From NCBI GenBank assembly GCA_018127085.1, contig CM030725.1:473433-537432 (forward strand): a stretch of 64,000 bases of DNA, given 5' to 3'. The stretch comes from Pneumocystis sp. 'macacae'. Lineage: Eukaryota > Ascomycota > Pneumocystomycetes > Pneumocystales > Pneumocystaceae. Under the pieces are notes generated by a model. It made no database searches. It was not told where the DNA came from and saw nothing but the letters and a program-made list of their open reading frames with translations. This document shows positions 11,624-26,100 of the stretch, piece after piece. A program made the translations under genes and the position numbers. Each line of letters starts with the position of its first letter. The first letter of the stretch is position 1.

Positions 11624-14600
11624 TCATTTTTTGTTAATAAGTTCACCAATAGATAAAGCAATTCCCTGTGTTTTTGATCGTATTCTAATATGACCTGTAA
11701 TGTAATTATTGTTTTGCTTTTGAATACTAACATTCATTAAAGCATCTTCCCCAAAAATACTTTTAGCATATAAATTTGCACTAAGGAAATCACAATCTTC
11801 TTTTAATGTTTCTGAAGAAAGACACGTCATATTCGTTTTAGTCATGAGCTCATTTAAAAATTCTTTTAAATCTTGATTGGTTAGAGATGATATATTTACT
11901 TTGTTTTCCCATTCAAATTCAGTCCACATATTTCGAAATTGATTTTCTGAACAATATGATGGCCGAATATAATCTACAACATCAACATGAATATCGTTAA
12001 ATATAATAATATTAGAATCTTGAGATCCTACACCCTCATATGCACAATTTCCAAATATAATACCAGTGTCAGTAGATAAAACTTTTATAACTACCTGAAC
12101 TTTTAAAAAATCATACGGAGCAAGATTATGTATAGGAGGTCGCTCAATAATTTTTAAATTGCCTAATGTTGCAAATTCTATAGAAAGATTTTGTAAAGTC
12201 ATAGACAATTGATTTACTAAAAGAATATCTAATATAATATCAAATTGATGAACTTTTATATATGCTTCTACATATATAGGATCAGAAAATCCGGTAAGCT
12301 GAACGATTTTTTTTAAATTTAATGAAAAAAAATCAAAATTTGCTTCTCCATTTATAGCTTTAGATATTTCTAGTTGAACCTTATTTAATTAGACCAATAA
12401 TAAACATAATTAACATATTCTTACTAAATCTATTCCTGCTATATTCGATTTGCTAGCTAAAAGGCTAGGAATGATGACATCATCAGGCTGTAAAATATTT
12501 TTTTTTTTTAATGAGCCAGAAGCCTTTTCTTTATTTTCCTCAATTGATAACATTTTAATAAAAGCATTTCTGGTATCCTTAAGGAAAATATCTTTTATAG
12601 AAGAATTGTTTTGATATTCAATTAAACTCTTTAAGCAAATTAAAATCCGGTCGATAGAATCTTCATCAATATGTGTCTTAACATACTTTGACTGGCCTAT
12701 TCTAATAATTCCAGTCATTATAAGCATACCTTCTGCACACATGAAGTTAAGTTTAGATGTATTTTTCGAAACTTCTGAATAACGCATAATAAGTTTAACA
12801 AGAGTTGATGATAAAACAGATCCAAGATAATAATCGCCATCTAATATTAAAGCTATATTGATATTAAGAAAAATATTATTAAAAAATAATCATAATATAC
12901 ATCTTAATACAGGTTTTTCAGAAACTTTCATCGATTTAAGGTTCTCGATCATCCGTGTTTCAGATATTAAAGCTGATTCAGTTGCATAGGTACCGTCTGG
13001 TAAAACTTTTCGTGAATTATGCAAAAGATTAGATCCATTATTATCATTAATATCCTGATTAATATTGTCTTGAATTTTTTCGGCAAATTTTTGTTCAGTG
13101 GTAAGAATGGGCATTTCTCCAATATTACTTCGAATATGTTCCCAAACATTTTGAATATCTTTATATGTAAACAAAAAAAAAGCATAATAAGATTATTAAC
13201 CTTCTTCATCTATACAATATTCCCCAACAATCCATAAAATACCACGAGATGTTTTTCCCGATTTTATTTCTCCTAATTTTAATAATAACTTTTCTATAAT
13301 TGATTTACGAAAAATGAGAAACTTTTCAGCCACTTTTCTATCATTTTTATCAGAAAAATAACCAATATACTCTCTAAAGACTTTACTTAGCAAATAATAT
13401 TACATCTGTTGCAGAGGTAGTGTTAAAATTACTAATAAATTCCATTAAAATATCTATAACGATTCCTAGAGTTTTGGGATACTTAGTTGCACAAAGATGC
13501 AAAGAATGTGTTAATAATTGTAAATATTCACTCTGTTTTAATTAATATTAGCAATATGTGGTTTAAATTATACTTCTTTGTGATCCTGTTTAATGGTTTT
13601 AACTAATTCTTTTTTTAATAATAATACTACATCTTCAACATTTCTACTAGAAAGCATTTCCATAGAAACATCTAAGGCTTTTTTTCGAATACTAATATCA
13701 GAACTATTTAAATAAATATCAAAATTATAAATGTAAAAAATAAACCTTGATAGAATAGAAAGAACTTCCATTATGAGATCATCTAAAACATTATTGTTTT
13801 TTTTTCTGAGATTGTCAATCTTGTCTAACATTATAAGCTTTGCATTATTATCAGCTTCTTTCATCATAAGATTAATAAATTTTCGAGTAACAGCTAAGTT
13901 TTATTTTAGATTATTTTATTAAAAAGTGATATTCGTAAACCTATAATAGTTTCTGAATTAGAACTAAGGAAAGTTAAAGTTGTAGCTGCCTCAAATACAA
14001 TAGTATTTGTCCCAGATTCAAGAAGATCATATATAAGAGGAAAATATTGTATCTATACAAAAATTAAAAATTTTTATAAAACAAAAAAATATTACTTTGT
14101 TGTTGGGATTTATTGATGAATCTTTTCTAATAAATTCAATAACAGCAAGTTGCATTAATTCGTCCATAGAAGTTACTGTATTTAATTGTTGTGAAAGATA
14201 TTTTCCTGCCATTTCATGATCCATTCCATATAAACTAACAAAAGCATTACGTTTACATATTTGATCTGTTTCCTAAAGATATTATATTAAAATAAATAAT
14301 TATAATATCAAATATACAATAGCAAGAAAACTAAGAATAAGATCTGGAGCATCCGGAATAAGGTTAGGAAAATTGCTGTAAATAGAAAAAACGGCCATAA
14401 CAGCATTTTTTCTGACATAAGAATGTCGATGTTCCTATACTTATAAGTAAATAAAGTTTATATTAAGATAAAGATACTAGACAAGATCTAGTAGCTGGAA
14501 GTAAAGGTTCAAGAATTTCAGGCTCTTTAAGTTTAGAAATAAACCGTAACGTAGTACCACGGATATATTCATTTGGATGTTGAAGGTCTCCACGAATAGC

Positions 14601-14982
14601 ATTACTAAATAAACGTGTTCAAATAATAAAAAATAACAAAAAAACTTACCATGCAAGAATCATTTCTTGTTTCATTTTTCCATCTAATTTTAAATTAAAT
14701 TAAAAAAATATAAAAAGCAGTTAAACCTGGACTATGTTTTAAACAAATTTCCCAATAATAATATAACAATTTTTTCAAAGTTTTATTACGTGATGGTATA
14801 ACAAACCGAATAACATGCATAAGAAGTTGCGGCATATCATTTCCATTGCACATAATAACAAGAATTGTTTTCATCGCATCTATCTTTATTTCATCATCTT
14901 TTGACTCAAGTGCTATTTTTAATTGTTCTATAGTAGGAATATCATATGGACTGTCTTGATAAATTAAAGTATAGGATATCAT
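11624..14982 (-). CDS. SEC26: Coatomer subunit beta (beta-COP)
   Basis: Beta-COP, an adaptin-like subunit of the COPI coat for Golgi-to-ER and intra-Golgi transport. The first exon (14982 downwards) encodes [20 protein letters not shown], then [20 protein letters not shown] and [20 protein letters not shown], the conserved adaptin N-terminus of beta-COP. HEAT-like exons follow (14.6-13.2 kb), including [16 protein letters not shown] and [18 protein letters not shown] segments. After a low-complexity linker (about 13.2-12.4 kb), the C-terminal appendage exon (12208-11624) reads [40 protein letters not shown] and [13 protein letters not shown], ending GELINKK. At least eight short introns are needed. 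It is divergent from mago nashi with about 120 bp between starts. Confidence 0.92.
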
Positions 14983-15104
14983 TCCAAATAAATAAACACT
15001 GAATATCCTTTAACTATAGATGTTAATATTTCTCAATGACTTGATCTTTTTATACTTTTTAATCTTTTTGTCGTTTCGATAATTCATAAAATTTAAAAAA
15101 CGCA

Positions 15105-15834
15105 ATGGTATTAAAAAAAGAAGCTTTTTATTTAAGATATTAGTAACTTAGAAAAATTACTAGTGTTCTTTAATTAATGAAATTTACAGTTCAGGACATA
15201 CTGGACGTTTTGGTCATGAATTTTTGGGTGAAAATTATAAATCATAAAACATATATAGGAATGCTAAATCTTATAATAGAATTTGATTTTCGTGCGGATG
15301 GAACATCACGTTATGCTAATAACTCAAATTACAGGAATGATTCGTTGATCCGTAAAGAAAGTATGACAATATTTTTATGAATAAAAGTTAATGTTTTCTC
15401 TTTTTTGTAGTGCGTGTAAGTCAGTCAATCATAGCAGAGCTCAAGAGGATTATTGAAGATAGCGAGATTATGAAGTACGTATTTCTTTTTTTTTTTATTT
15501 CTAAATAAAATAAAAAGAGAAGATGATTCAAGATGGCCAAAAAAGGATAAAGATGGACGACAAGAATTAGAAATACGGCTTGGAAACAAACATATATCAT
15601 TTGAAGTACATTTCTGTTTTAACTATAGAGATTCTTATCTTTATAGACAGCAAAAATAGGATCACTAGTAGATGTTCAAGAAAGCGAAGATCCTGAAGGC
15701 TTACGTGTATTTTATTATCTTGTTCAAGGTATTTTGATTGTTTAATTTCTATAAAATTGATTTCGAGCTGCATAGATCTTAAGGCTTTTAGCTTTAGTCT
15801 TATATCTTTGCATTTCAAGATAAGGCCTATTTAA
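15105..15834 (+). CDS. MAGO: Mago nashi (exon junction complex core)
   Basis: Magoh/mago nashi, partner of Y14 in the exon junction complex. The true start is the ATG at 15105: exon 1 reads [12 protein letters not shown] and splices at a GTAACT donor, completing [15 protein letters not shown]. Later exons give [20 protein letters not shown], then [20 protein letters not shown] or its spliced equivalent, [38 protein letters not shown] and a final [18 protein letters not shown] ending at 15834. It is a near full match to the family along its whole length (about 145 residues), with five or six introns. A free-standing exon junction complex subunit fits this intron-rich genome. Divergent neighbour: SEC26. 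Confidence 0.94.
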
Positions 15835-16136
15835 AAGTTTATTTTTATAATTTTTTGAATATTTTTAAAAATTCAATACTTATTAATGTTTATTGACAAT
15901 AATTAATAATTAAAAAAATTAAAACTATAATATATTTAATTCTTTAAATCTTAAAAAAATGTTATCTATAATTTTTTGTTAATATTTTAAAACTTTTTTT
16001 ATATAATTTGAAATACGATAACCGTAATAAAAAACGATTTAACCATAAAAAGTTTTAAAATATTTTTGATTAAAATAAAATTGTAAATATTTTTAATAAA
16101 TTTGTATTTTAACAAACAAAACTATAATATAAACTT
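15835..16136. other. Intergenic region MAGO to CLR4
   Basis: About 0.3 kb of AT-rich DNA with many short A and T runs. I see no additional gene. Confidence 0.5.
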
Positions 16137-18128
16137 ATGTTAAAAAAAAAGAAAGAAAACACGGGAAAAAATATAGATTCTTTAGATGGAGAAATATATG
16201 AGGTAGAGTTTTATAAATAGAAATGAGATTTTCTTAAACTTGAAGGTAGAAAGAATTTGTGAAGAGTTTGTACAAGAAGATGTAAATTTTTTGTTTTTTA
16301 AGGAAACAAATAATTTATAATTAGGGAAGTATTCTTTATAGGATATCATGGAAAGGTTATTCAAAAGATTTTGATACATGGGAACCTATTGAAAACTTAA
16401 TTGATTGCAAGCATGCTCTTGAAGATTGGAATCGTTTTAAAAACTCTACTTCATTAAAAAAAAAACGAAAAACTCTTTTAAATAAATATACGAAAAAAAA
16501 AAATATATTTAAAAGTAGTTTACCTGAAGACGATAAAGTTATTGAGTTACCTCTAAAAAAACCTTTTTCTTTGAAAAATATTTCAAAATCGGATAATGTA
16601 CAAGGTATATTTAAAGAAAATCAAATAAATAATATAGAAATTGCTACTGATAAAAAAGATTTAATTACTAAAAAAGACAAAGCTTGTGAGTTTAAATTAG
16701 AAAATGATTTATCTCTTGATATTTTAAATTCCTCTAAAAGTAGTTTGTTAGAAACATTTTCTACAGAAAATTGTTCACTTAATTCTATTAATAGAAGATC
16801 CAAGCCTATTTCTGAAAATGTGACTAATCTTTTTAAATTTTACTTTTTTAATCTTCATTTAGAAAGTATTATTTACTAAAACGAAAAAAAATCAAAAAAA
16901 GTTTTTTTGTGATTCGTTTACAGATTTTTCTCTATCACTGGAATCTAATGCATTGGATAGTTTTTTGCTTAATTCAGCTTCTGAACATATTGAAAGTTTT
17001 TCTCACGTACAAAATCAAGTAAACATTATTTATAATAAATTCATTTATTTTTAAAACTAATAATTTACAAGATAGTAACCAAATCGGATAATTTCAGCAA
17101 TCCATCCAATACTATTGTTAAAATTAATGAACCTATATGCGATTTTTATAAAAAAGATTTTAAATCTTCTAAATTTATAAATAGACAGAAATTAAACCCT
17201 ATATTACCGTTTTCTCCAGAAAACGATAGAAATATATTTATAGAAAAGCTGGATAGGTTATTAGGGCCTCCAGTTTTCCTTATTAATGAAATTGATTCTG
17301 ATCTATCTCCTTCTGATTTTGAATTTATAACTTCTTATAAATATGGATTAGGAGTAGAGCCTCGAAATCCTATGTTTATTTCTGGTTGTAGTTGCTCAAA
17401 AGATGGATGTGATCTCAAAAATCCTGATTCTTGTCAATGTCTTGAAGATTCTAATAATAAAGATTTCTCTTATGACGAATATGGAAGAATTCGCTCTCAT
17501 ACTTCAATAATTTATGAATGTAATGAAAATTGCGATTGTGGAATAAAATGCCCTAATAGGGTAGTTCAAAGAGGACGTAAAATACCTTTAGATATTTTTA
17601 AAACTAAACATAAAGGCTGGGGTAACTCTATTTTTCTCTTTATTTTTATTAAATATTTAAGGTTTGCGCAGTCCACGATTTATTAAAGCAGGAACATTCA
17701 TAGGTGTATATTTAGGGGAATTAATATGTCAATCTGAAGCTGAAGCCCGTGGTAAAAAGTATGACCATATTGGTATTACTTATTTATTTGATCTTGATCT
17801 TTTTGAAGATCAGGTTGATGATTATTATACTATTGATGCACAATATTGTGGAGACGTAACACGATTTATAAATCATTCATGTGATCCTAATCTTGCTATT
17901 TATACTGTTTTGAGAGATAAAAGTGATTATAAAATTTATGATATAGCCTTATTTGCTATTAAAGATATTCCTCCTTTAGAAGAACTTTGCTTTGATTATA
18001 GTGGTAGAAATAATGAAGATGAGTTAGGATTTTTTGGAAATTATTCAAATTCTAAATATATAAATCTTAGAAATAAACAACCTTGTTATTGTGGATCAGC
18101 TAATTGTAGAGGATGGTTATTTGGGTAG
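16137..18128 (+). CDS. CLR4: Clr4/Su(var)3-9-type histone H3K9 methyltransferase
   Basis: Chromodomain plus pre-SET, SET and post-SET protein, the architecture of fission yeast Clr4, which deposits H3K9 methylation in heterochromatin. Exon 1 starts at 16137 (MLKKKKENTGK, GEIYE). After introns, VERICEEFVQED and GSILYRISWKGYSKDFDTWE form the chromodomain, with its aromatic cage residues. A basic, Ser-rich linker (about 16.45-17.2 kb) follows. Pre-SET cysteines appear in SGCSCSKDGCDLKNPDSCQC and CNENCDCGIKCPN. The SET domain has GTFIGVYLGELI, the catalytic core motif NHSCDPN, and ELCFDYSG. The post-SET reads QPCYCGSANCRGWLFG. All catalytic and zinc-binding motifs are present. The nearby silent MSG region is a plausible target of such a system, but nothing in the sequence shows this. 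Confidence 0.92.
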
Positions 18129-19040
18129 TTTTTATTTACATATTTTTAAACATAAATTTGTTGATTTTTTATTATAAAATTATATATTATAAAAAATAAT
18201 AAATTTAGTTTATATATCAAAATTATAAAATGATTTAGTAAATGGGTTTTATAATGGATAATGACTATTATTGTTTTCATATATTTTTTAATATGATTGA
18301 TTCAATATTTGCAAATTCAAAAAGTACTTTATTTTAATGACCTATATTCATAAATAAGAAAAAGCCTGAATAAACAATTGACAATTTTAAATTATTGAAA
18401 ACATGAAAACAAAATTATGTATATTAAAAAATATATATATATATTTAGATAAAACATTAAATAGAAATTAACTGAGGTCAAAGACGCTAAATTTTAATCT
18501 TATATTAATATTTTGATTTATTAGAATGTTTTTATTATTAATATTTTTTGTTTTAATGTTAATTATTTCTTTCAGGTTATCTTAATTTTTAAAAAAAAAC
18601 AAAAATATTTATAAAAATCAAACTATTATAATATTTAATCTAATTAAAATTCAAATGATATAGATAAATATTTTATAATAAAACGTAATGTTATTTTCAT
18701 ATTTAAATATTTTATTAGATATCTTAATTTTATTATATTTTTTAAGTTTTTAACTTAGTAAAAAAAATCAAATCAAAATATTGATTATATATTTTTTTTC
18801 TTGAAAAAATATAATAGATCATATTTTTAAAATTATTATAAATATATTAAATTTAAAATGTATGTTAAGTATAAAAAATATATACTATTTAATAGTTTTA
18901 ATAATATTTATAAAATTTAAAAACTATTAATTTAATATAATGTTTTTGATTAAATCCTAAAAATAACTTCGAAAAATTTTTAAATAACTTAAAATAATTT
19001 AATCAATTTTTTTATATTTATTTACAACTTGATTGCTTAT
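18129..19040. other. AT-rich intergenic region
   Basis: About 0.9 kb of extremely AT-rich DNA with runs of A and T and an (AT)n stretch near 18430-18445. I find no coding, RNA or repeat structure beyond base composition. Confidence 0.5.
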
Positions 19041-20998
19041 ATGAAAGATAAAATTGGAGATAGAATTTCTTTTAAAGGAAATTGTTGTACAATAAAATAT
19101 ATTGGTCCTGTAGAAGGTACAAAAGGAAAGTGGCTTGGAGTTGAATGGGATGATCCATTTTGTGGAAAACATGATGGAACGTATCTTGGACATACATATT
19201 TTAAGTGTAGGTATAATATTTAGTTTTTATAAATTTAGAATAATATTGATTGATAAGAAAAAAATCAGGTTCTTTTATTAGACAAAATAAAATTAGAGAC
19301 ATTGAAAAAACGTTTGTTCAAGCTTTTAATGATAAGTATAAATACATAAATACTAAGGAATATGATAATTTTGAGAATGCAAAATCAAAAAATATTAACA
19401 ATGAGATTAAAATATGTAAAATCTACTATCCAAAAAACACAGAGTATTATTTAATATGAAATTATATATTTTATTAAGTTATTTCAGAAATTCTCGAAAG
19501 CTTTATCTTGCTACTTTAAATCATATGTCTATATCAAAATTAGGGAATATAGAGGAAATAAAAGAAAAGTGTGTAGGTAAAATAAAAATCAAATAATTAA
19601 ATATTTCTGAAAATCATAAGATTTATTAGAACTAGATCTTTCAGGGAACCTTTTGGACTGGGAAACAGTCATCTTGATTATTAAAGAGCTTCCAAATTTA
19701 AATATATTGAAACTCAAGTAAATTACTTTTTTATTTAAATTTTATTAATTTATAGTTACAATCAATTTGATATTTCAAAAGTTTTATCAAGTAATAATTT
19801 TAAATTTGCTAATTTAAAAACACTTGGTCTTAATAAAACATATTTGAAAATCGAAGAAGTATAACATATATTTTATTTTTGCATAAATTAATATTAAGAT
19901 AAAAAAATTATGTAGTTTTTTCGAAAATTTAGAAGAACTTCAATTAAGTCATAATCTTTTAACATTAGAAACGGAACAAGATTTTCAGTTTTTTGATTGT
20001 TTTTTTCATCTTAAAAAAGTTTTTTTAGATAATAATAAAATATCATGTTTTGAAACTGTTACTAAAATTTTTGGAAAATTGGAAAAGTTTTTATTATTGT
20101 ATAATACAATCGATTTATTAATATAAATAGGCTTGAATTCTTATCATTGGCATCTAATCAAATAGATAATATTAGTCTAGCTGAAAATTCATTTGTATCT
20201 TTAAAACACCTTGACATATCTAAAAACAATATATCCAAATGGTCTTCTCTTGATAATTTAAATGTTTTAGATACTTTAGTATCTTTAAGATTTTCTGATA
20301 ATCCTTTATTTGAAGGTTTTTTTTGTTTTATATTTTATAAACTTATATTTTAGGATTCAAAGATATTTCTAATATGTTTATAATCCCAAGGTTAAAAAAT
20401 ATTATGATAATAAATGGTACTAAAGTAATTATTTTAGTTTCTTGTAAAAAAATATTTACAACTACTAATAGATTACTCAAGAAGAAAGACAAAATGCAGA
20501 ATTACATTATTTATATGAACTTAAAAAAGAAATTGGATCAGGAAAGATATCTGATTATTCGAACTTAATTAAAATTCATCCTCGATGCATAGAATTACAA
20601 AAAAGTTTTTTATTCTAAATAACGATTTTTGACTAATATAATACATAGAATATGGTGAAAAAAATTTCATATTTAAAGAAAATTTAATAGGAAAAAATAT
20701 AGAAGAAAAACTAATTGGTAAGAAATATTGATCTTAAAATTTAATTTACAAAATAGATTTATCTATTATATTTGAGAAAAAAATAATTAAAAAGAAATTT
20801 ATTTCCTCAATAAATATTCGATCTTTTAAATCTTTTTGTGCAAAATCTTTTAAAATTAATCCATTTGAGCTTAAAATATCATATTTAGATGATTTAAATA
20901 AGATAATCTATATAAATGATGATTCTAGGTCTCTTTCTTTTTATAATTTATCCTCAGGTGAATCTATATATTTAGAAAAAATTCCAACTTCTATATAA
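19041..20998 (+). CDS. Tubulin-folding cofactor E (CAP-Gly, LRR)
   Basis: Tubulin cofactor E (yeast Pac2, fission yeast Alp21, human TBCE) binds alpha-tubulin during heterodimer assembly. The start at 19041 gives MKDKIGDRISFKGNCCTIKY, then a CAP-Gly domain with KWLGVEWDDPFCGKHDGTYL; GKHDG is the tubulin-tail binding groove motif. A spacer exon (about 19.26-19.46 kb) is followed by leucine-rich repeat exons: DLSGNLLDWE-type, FENLEELQLSHNLL, LEFLASNQIDNISL and HLDISKNNISKW. The final exons (20.76-20.998 kb) match the position of the C-terminal ubiquitin-like domain. About eight introns break it up. Domain order fits the family; exon ends after 20.3 kb are approximate. Confidence 0.82.
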
Positions 20999-21148
20999 AT
21001 AAGTAATATATTTATTAAGTATATCTGTAATATAGTTTTTTATAACTTTTATAAATTATTATATACTAGATTTAAATTTTTTAAAAATATTTTTTAGTTT
21101 AAAAATTACTTTTAGAAATTACATTTTAAATTACTCTTTGAAAGAAAA

Positions 21149-22937
21149 ATGCCAGCTAAAAAGTGAATTATTTTTTAATCTTATCATAAAATATTGATGT
21201 TTAAACTAGGCAAATAACGGAAGTTAAAATAGTTCTAGGACATCCTAGCAATAATCTTAAAACTGGTATTGTTGGATTAGCCAATGTTGGTAAGTCAACT
21301 TTAAATTAAAATTGTTCTTTTATAATATTTTTATAGGGAAAAGTACATTATTTCAAGGTAATTATATGATTTCAATTTTTTTAAAAAATCAACTATTTCT
21401 AGTAATAACTAAATCAACACTTGGGAACCCAGCAAACTGTTTAATAATTTTATGAAATGCATATATAAATTCTTATTACTTTTTAGTTCCATACGCAACT
21501 ATTGACCCAGAAGAAGCACGAGTTGCTGTTCCTGATGAACGTTTTGATTGGCTCTGCAATTTATATAAACCTTTATCTAAAATACCTGCTTTTTTGACAA
21601 TATTTGATATTGCTGGACTTACTAAAGGCGCAAGCACTGGCGCTGGACTTGGAAATGCATTTCTTAGTCATATTAGAGCCGTAGATGCTATTTTTCAATT
21701 AGTTCGTAGGTTTCATATATATATGATTTATCTTTTACTAATCGTTTAAGGTGCTTTTGATGATGCGGAAATTATTCATGTTGAAGGTGATATCGATCCC
21801 TGTCGTGATCTTCAAATTGTGCAGGATGAACTATTAATTAAAGATATGGAATTTTTAAATAAGCAATTAGAAGCTTTAAAAAGAATAACAAATAGAGGTG
21901 GTCAATCACTTGAAATCAAAGCAAATAAAGAAAAACAGGTAGTTATAGAAAAACTTCTTCGTCATCTTGAAGTGGAGAAAAAAGAAGTACGCAAAGGGAA
22001 TTGGACCAATAAAGAGGTTAGTATTTAAAATTAATAAATAATATTATACAAAATATTTGGAAAAAATTGATTATTTAAATTATTAGTATTTAAAATTTTT
22101 AGACTATAAAAAGAAAAAATTAATTTATTTACGTTTTATTTATTGCTTAATGATAATTTCTTTTTAGATTCAAATAATAAATTCATTGTTTTTATTAACA
22201 GCAAAGCCTGTTATATATCTTATTAATTTAAGTGAAAAGGATTATCTTCGGCAAAAAAGTAAATGGCTTCCTAAGATAGCTGCATGGATAAAAGATAATA
22301 ATCCAGGTGATGTTATTGTATTGCCTTTTATAAGTTTTTTTTGAATTAAAATAAAAAAGATTCCTATTTCAGTTGCATTTGAAGAACGTCTTTCACAGAT
22401 GACTGATCAAGAGGCTCAAGAAGAATGTAAAAGACTTGGAACTAAATCAATGCTTTCAAAAATTGTTACTGTTGGGTATAACTTTTTGTATTTTGTAATA
22501 ATTTTTTTAATAAGTATTTACAGTTATTCTGCTTTGAATTTAATATACTATTTTACATGTGGTCCAGATGAAGTACGTGCATGGGTTGGTAAATTATTTA
22601 TATAGATTTATTTTTCTAAAATATGATTTAGACTATCAGGAAAGGCACAAAAGCTCCTGCTGCAGCTGGTGTCATTCACACAGGTTTTTCTTTTTTTTCA
22701 TTTTGTTTTATAATTAATTTTTTTTTTAAGATTTTGAAAAAAATTTTATAGTTGGAGAAGTAATGAAATTCGAAGATTTAAAAAATCTAGGATCTGAAGC
22801 TGCTGTTAAATCAGCTGGAAAATATATGACTAAGGGTAATAAAAAGTAAAATATTATTTTATTTAAATGATGTCATAGGAAAAGATTATATAGTAGAACA
22901 TAACGATATAATTTACTGGAAAGCAGGGAAAAAATAG
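21149..22937 (+). CDS. OLA1: OLA1/YchF-type Obg-like ATPase
   Basis: Ribosome-associated P-loop ATPase of the OLA1/YchF family. Exon 1 (21149) encodes only MPAKK and splices into [20 protein letters not shown]. The P-loop [12 protein letters not shown] is itself assembled from two exons. KSTLGNPAN joins [20 protein letters not shown] across another intron. Then come [20 protein letters not shown] (the G3-like and glycine-rich loop), a coiled-coil insert (about 21819-22020), [14 protein letters not shown], and the C-terminal TGS domain with [32 protein letters not shown] and IIYWKAGKK, ending at 22937. The full set of family motifs is intact, with about nine introns. It is convergent with VPS41, 183 bp apart. 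Confidence 0.94.
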
Positions 22938-23120
22938 TTTTATATTTTTTATATAAATCATTATAGTATTCAACTTCAAAAAGGTATTTCAACGGTATAT
23001 ATATTAAAAATATATTAATATTAAATCAAATATTTATATAAATATATTATTTTAAAATACAAAAATTTTTACAAATATAGATTAAAAAATATGAATGCAA
23101 AATATTCTAATATAATATTT

Positions 23121-26100
23121 TTATTTATAACATAATGGACATTCTTTTAAATAACCCTGGATAATCGAAGCTGTTGTATTTCTTATTCCGACGCTGATAT
23201 TATTTTCCTTGAAAATTTTAATAGCTAATAATACTTCATTTTTCTCTAATATACAACCTATATGGTATAAATGTTTACAAAAGAATATAACAATTCCTAA
23301 AGAAATATTAGTTTATATTGTTTATGAATAGATAAATATATATTCCATCTTTAGTTATATAATCATTACATATATTGCATTTTTGGAATTTAACTAAGAA
23401 TTTTAATATAAATTTAAAAATCAGTTTTTAAAATACCATCTATTAAAATTCCTCGTTTTTGATTATGCAAAAAATCCTTATATAAGCTAGACACTTCCAT
23501 AGAATTGATTTTATACGCAGAGTTTATCAAGGTAGCCTATATCGGAATAAAAGAATAATCTATAAATTATTTCGTCTAACCTGCAATTCATACTCTTTTG
23601 AAATGCTCAACAATGACTCTTTAAAATAAGGAATGACAAGTCCTTCAGGAATACGTTTAATAAGTTTAATAGGATCAATAGAAGACCCTGCATTTTCCAA
23701 TAGCCGACATATAAATACTAACTAATTAATATTCTAATAATATATATATATATATATTTACTTGGTTTATTTAATGAATAAATAATTAAATCTTCCCATA
23801 AATCTTCATCTTTTTGAACTTTTGCAAATTCTATAGCCTATAAAAATAATTTTTCATATTACTATTTTTTAATAAAATTCATACCTGATCAATATCATTT
23901 AATTTTTCTATAATTAAAATTAATGCTTTTTTATTATCACCCATTCTCCCAAGTATAAAAACCTGTTCAGGAATATAACCACGTAATTCGCAAACTTTAT
24001 AGGCCTAAATAAAAGATTAGATAACTAAATGAATTTATTTTAATATTAAAAACTTTTTCTAAAGAATATGTATAACTTGTCCGAAGAAACTCCATTAAAG
24101 TATTACGATCATATTCTGCATATAATTCAACTTGTAAATCCCCAAAATCGGGAGCCAAATAATTATTATAAAGAAAGATGGCTCGTAAATAACGATATTG
24201 AAGCATATGATATCCTTCTAATTGATTTATAACTTTATATATCTTAAATAATTAATAAAAATTGTATAATATATAAAACCTTACAGGAATTAAATGGGAA
24301 TACTGGGCTAAAAATTCTATTACTTCGTCATTCATTGTGTTTTCCGAAAAATTTTCAATTTTATTGGAAAAAATATCTAATTGAAATAATGAAAGTATAT
24401 TATTCTGAATACTATCGAAAAGTCGGTATTGTTTAATTAAATTTATCGTTTTTGGACTTTTAAGACAAAGATAAAAATATAATGCATCTTTTGGGGAACC
24501 TTTTTTTATATATCTAGAAAATATTAAACTTATTTAGTAGTAAAAAAATCTTAACAAATCTGCAAGACATTCCATTAAAATTTTTTCCCCTTTTTGTTCC
24601 CATCTATCTTTAATTGCAGAAATAATATTATCTACATTATATATTTCATAAGGCCAAGTTTTTAATATATTAAGTAATAATTCTTGGTTAGAAACAAGAT
24701 AATAAGAAATAATCATTTCATAAACAAAGGAGCTCAACTGAGGACTATTTGTTGGAATATATGGAGTTATAGACTTAATATTTAATAAAGTTTCCTAATG
24801 AAAAATATTTACCTGTAAATAACCATTCTCTATGAAGTTAAGAATCCATTTTTCCCATAAATCTGTGTCACATCCAAAAATTTTTTGTGACATAGAAGAT
24901 ATTTTATCATATTCACCTAGAATTAAAATAAGAAATGAGTAAAAATTAATGAAGAGATAAAAAACCATTTTTAGCCAAATATTCCAAATAAAGAATATTA
25001 ATATTTTTTAAAGTAATACCGTCAATTGGTTCTTGCAATTTCTCAACAATATTGATAGCTTTTTCATAATATTTATGTTTAATCAACCATAAAAGATGGT
25101 CTTTTAATTCTCGTTCTTTAGCTATTATTCCATCATTAGGCCCTATTACATAAATATATTTTTTTTTAGAACATAAACGCAAATTAAAATCATTAGCCTG
25201 AAATTTAAAATATTCTTGAAGATTTAATGCATCTCCTGATATTTCTTCATTTTTAGAATTTATAAGCCTTAATTCTGGACATTCAACAACCTATATGAAT
25301 TAAAATAAGAAAAATATTTGTTTAGCTAATACAGGTCTAACTGTAATTTCCGTATCTATAAGACTATTTATATCTGAAATAAAGGCAAGAACTAACAATT
25401 TATCTTCAAATTTTGCAATTCCTGATACTATATAATCAAGTTTTATCCTAAATCAATTTAATTTCAAAAATATAATTCGTAAATATTTACATTAATGATA
25501 TTTCACTATAAGGTAATTTATGATTAGAATCAGGAGACTGTCATAATAAGTAGAAATAAAAAATTAGATATACAAGACCTTTATTATAACTACAGTTATA
25601 TAATTAGCCCAACCTATAAGTAAGGTATCAGATGAAGACCATACTAATCTACATCGAAAAAGATCTGCTCTAGGGCTATCCGACATTCTTTCAACAAAAG
25701 ATATTTTTTGGGAAAATAATGTGCTATATATTTTCACACCCTTTAAGATATTAAAACTAAAAACGATATAATGTAAAATACCATATCATTTGCCCATGCA
25801 ATCAAATTTCCATACCACTGAATTTCATAAATAGGACCTTCACCATAATGCAATACTGTATCTTTATTGCTTAACCAGCCTACTATATGTTACTTATTAT
25901 ATTTGTAAATTCCCTAAAGTATGCCTTTTTCATTCATTATAAGTTGTTCAGCCATTCCACCTGATACAATTCGAAAATTCTGAGAATAATTTGGATCAAT
26001 AGCTACAGATTTTACAGGACGACGATAATTATAAAGAGTAACATTGTTACTCGACCGGGTATATAAAGCTACGCAGCCTTTGTTTCATTAAATAAGAAAT

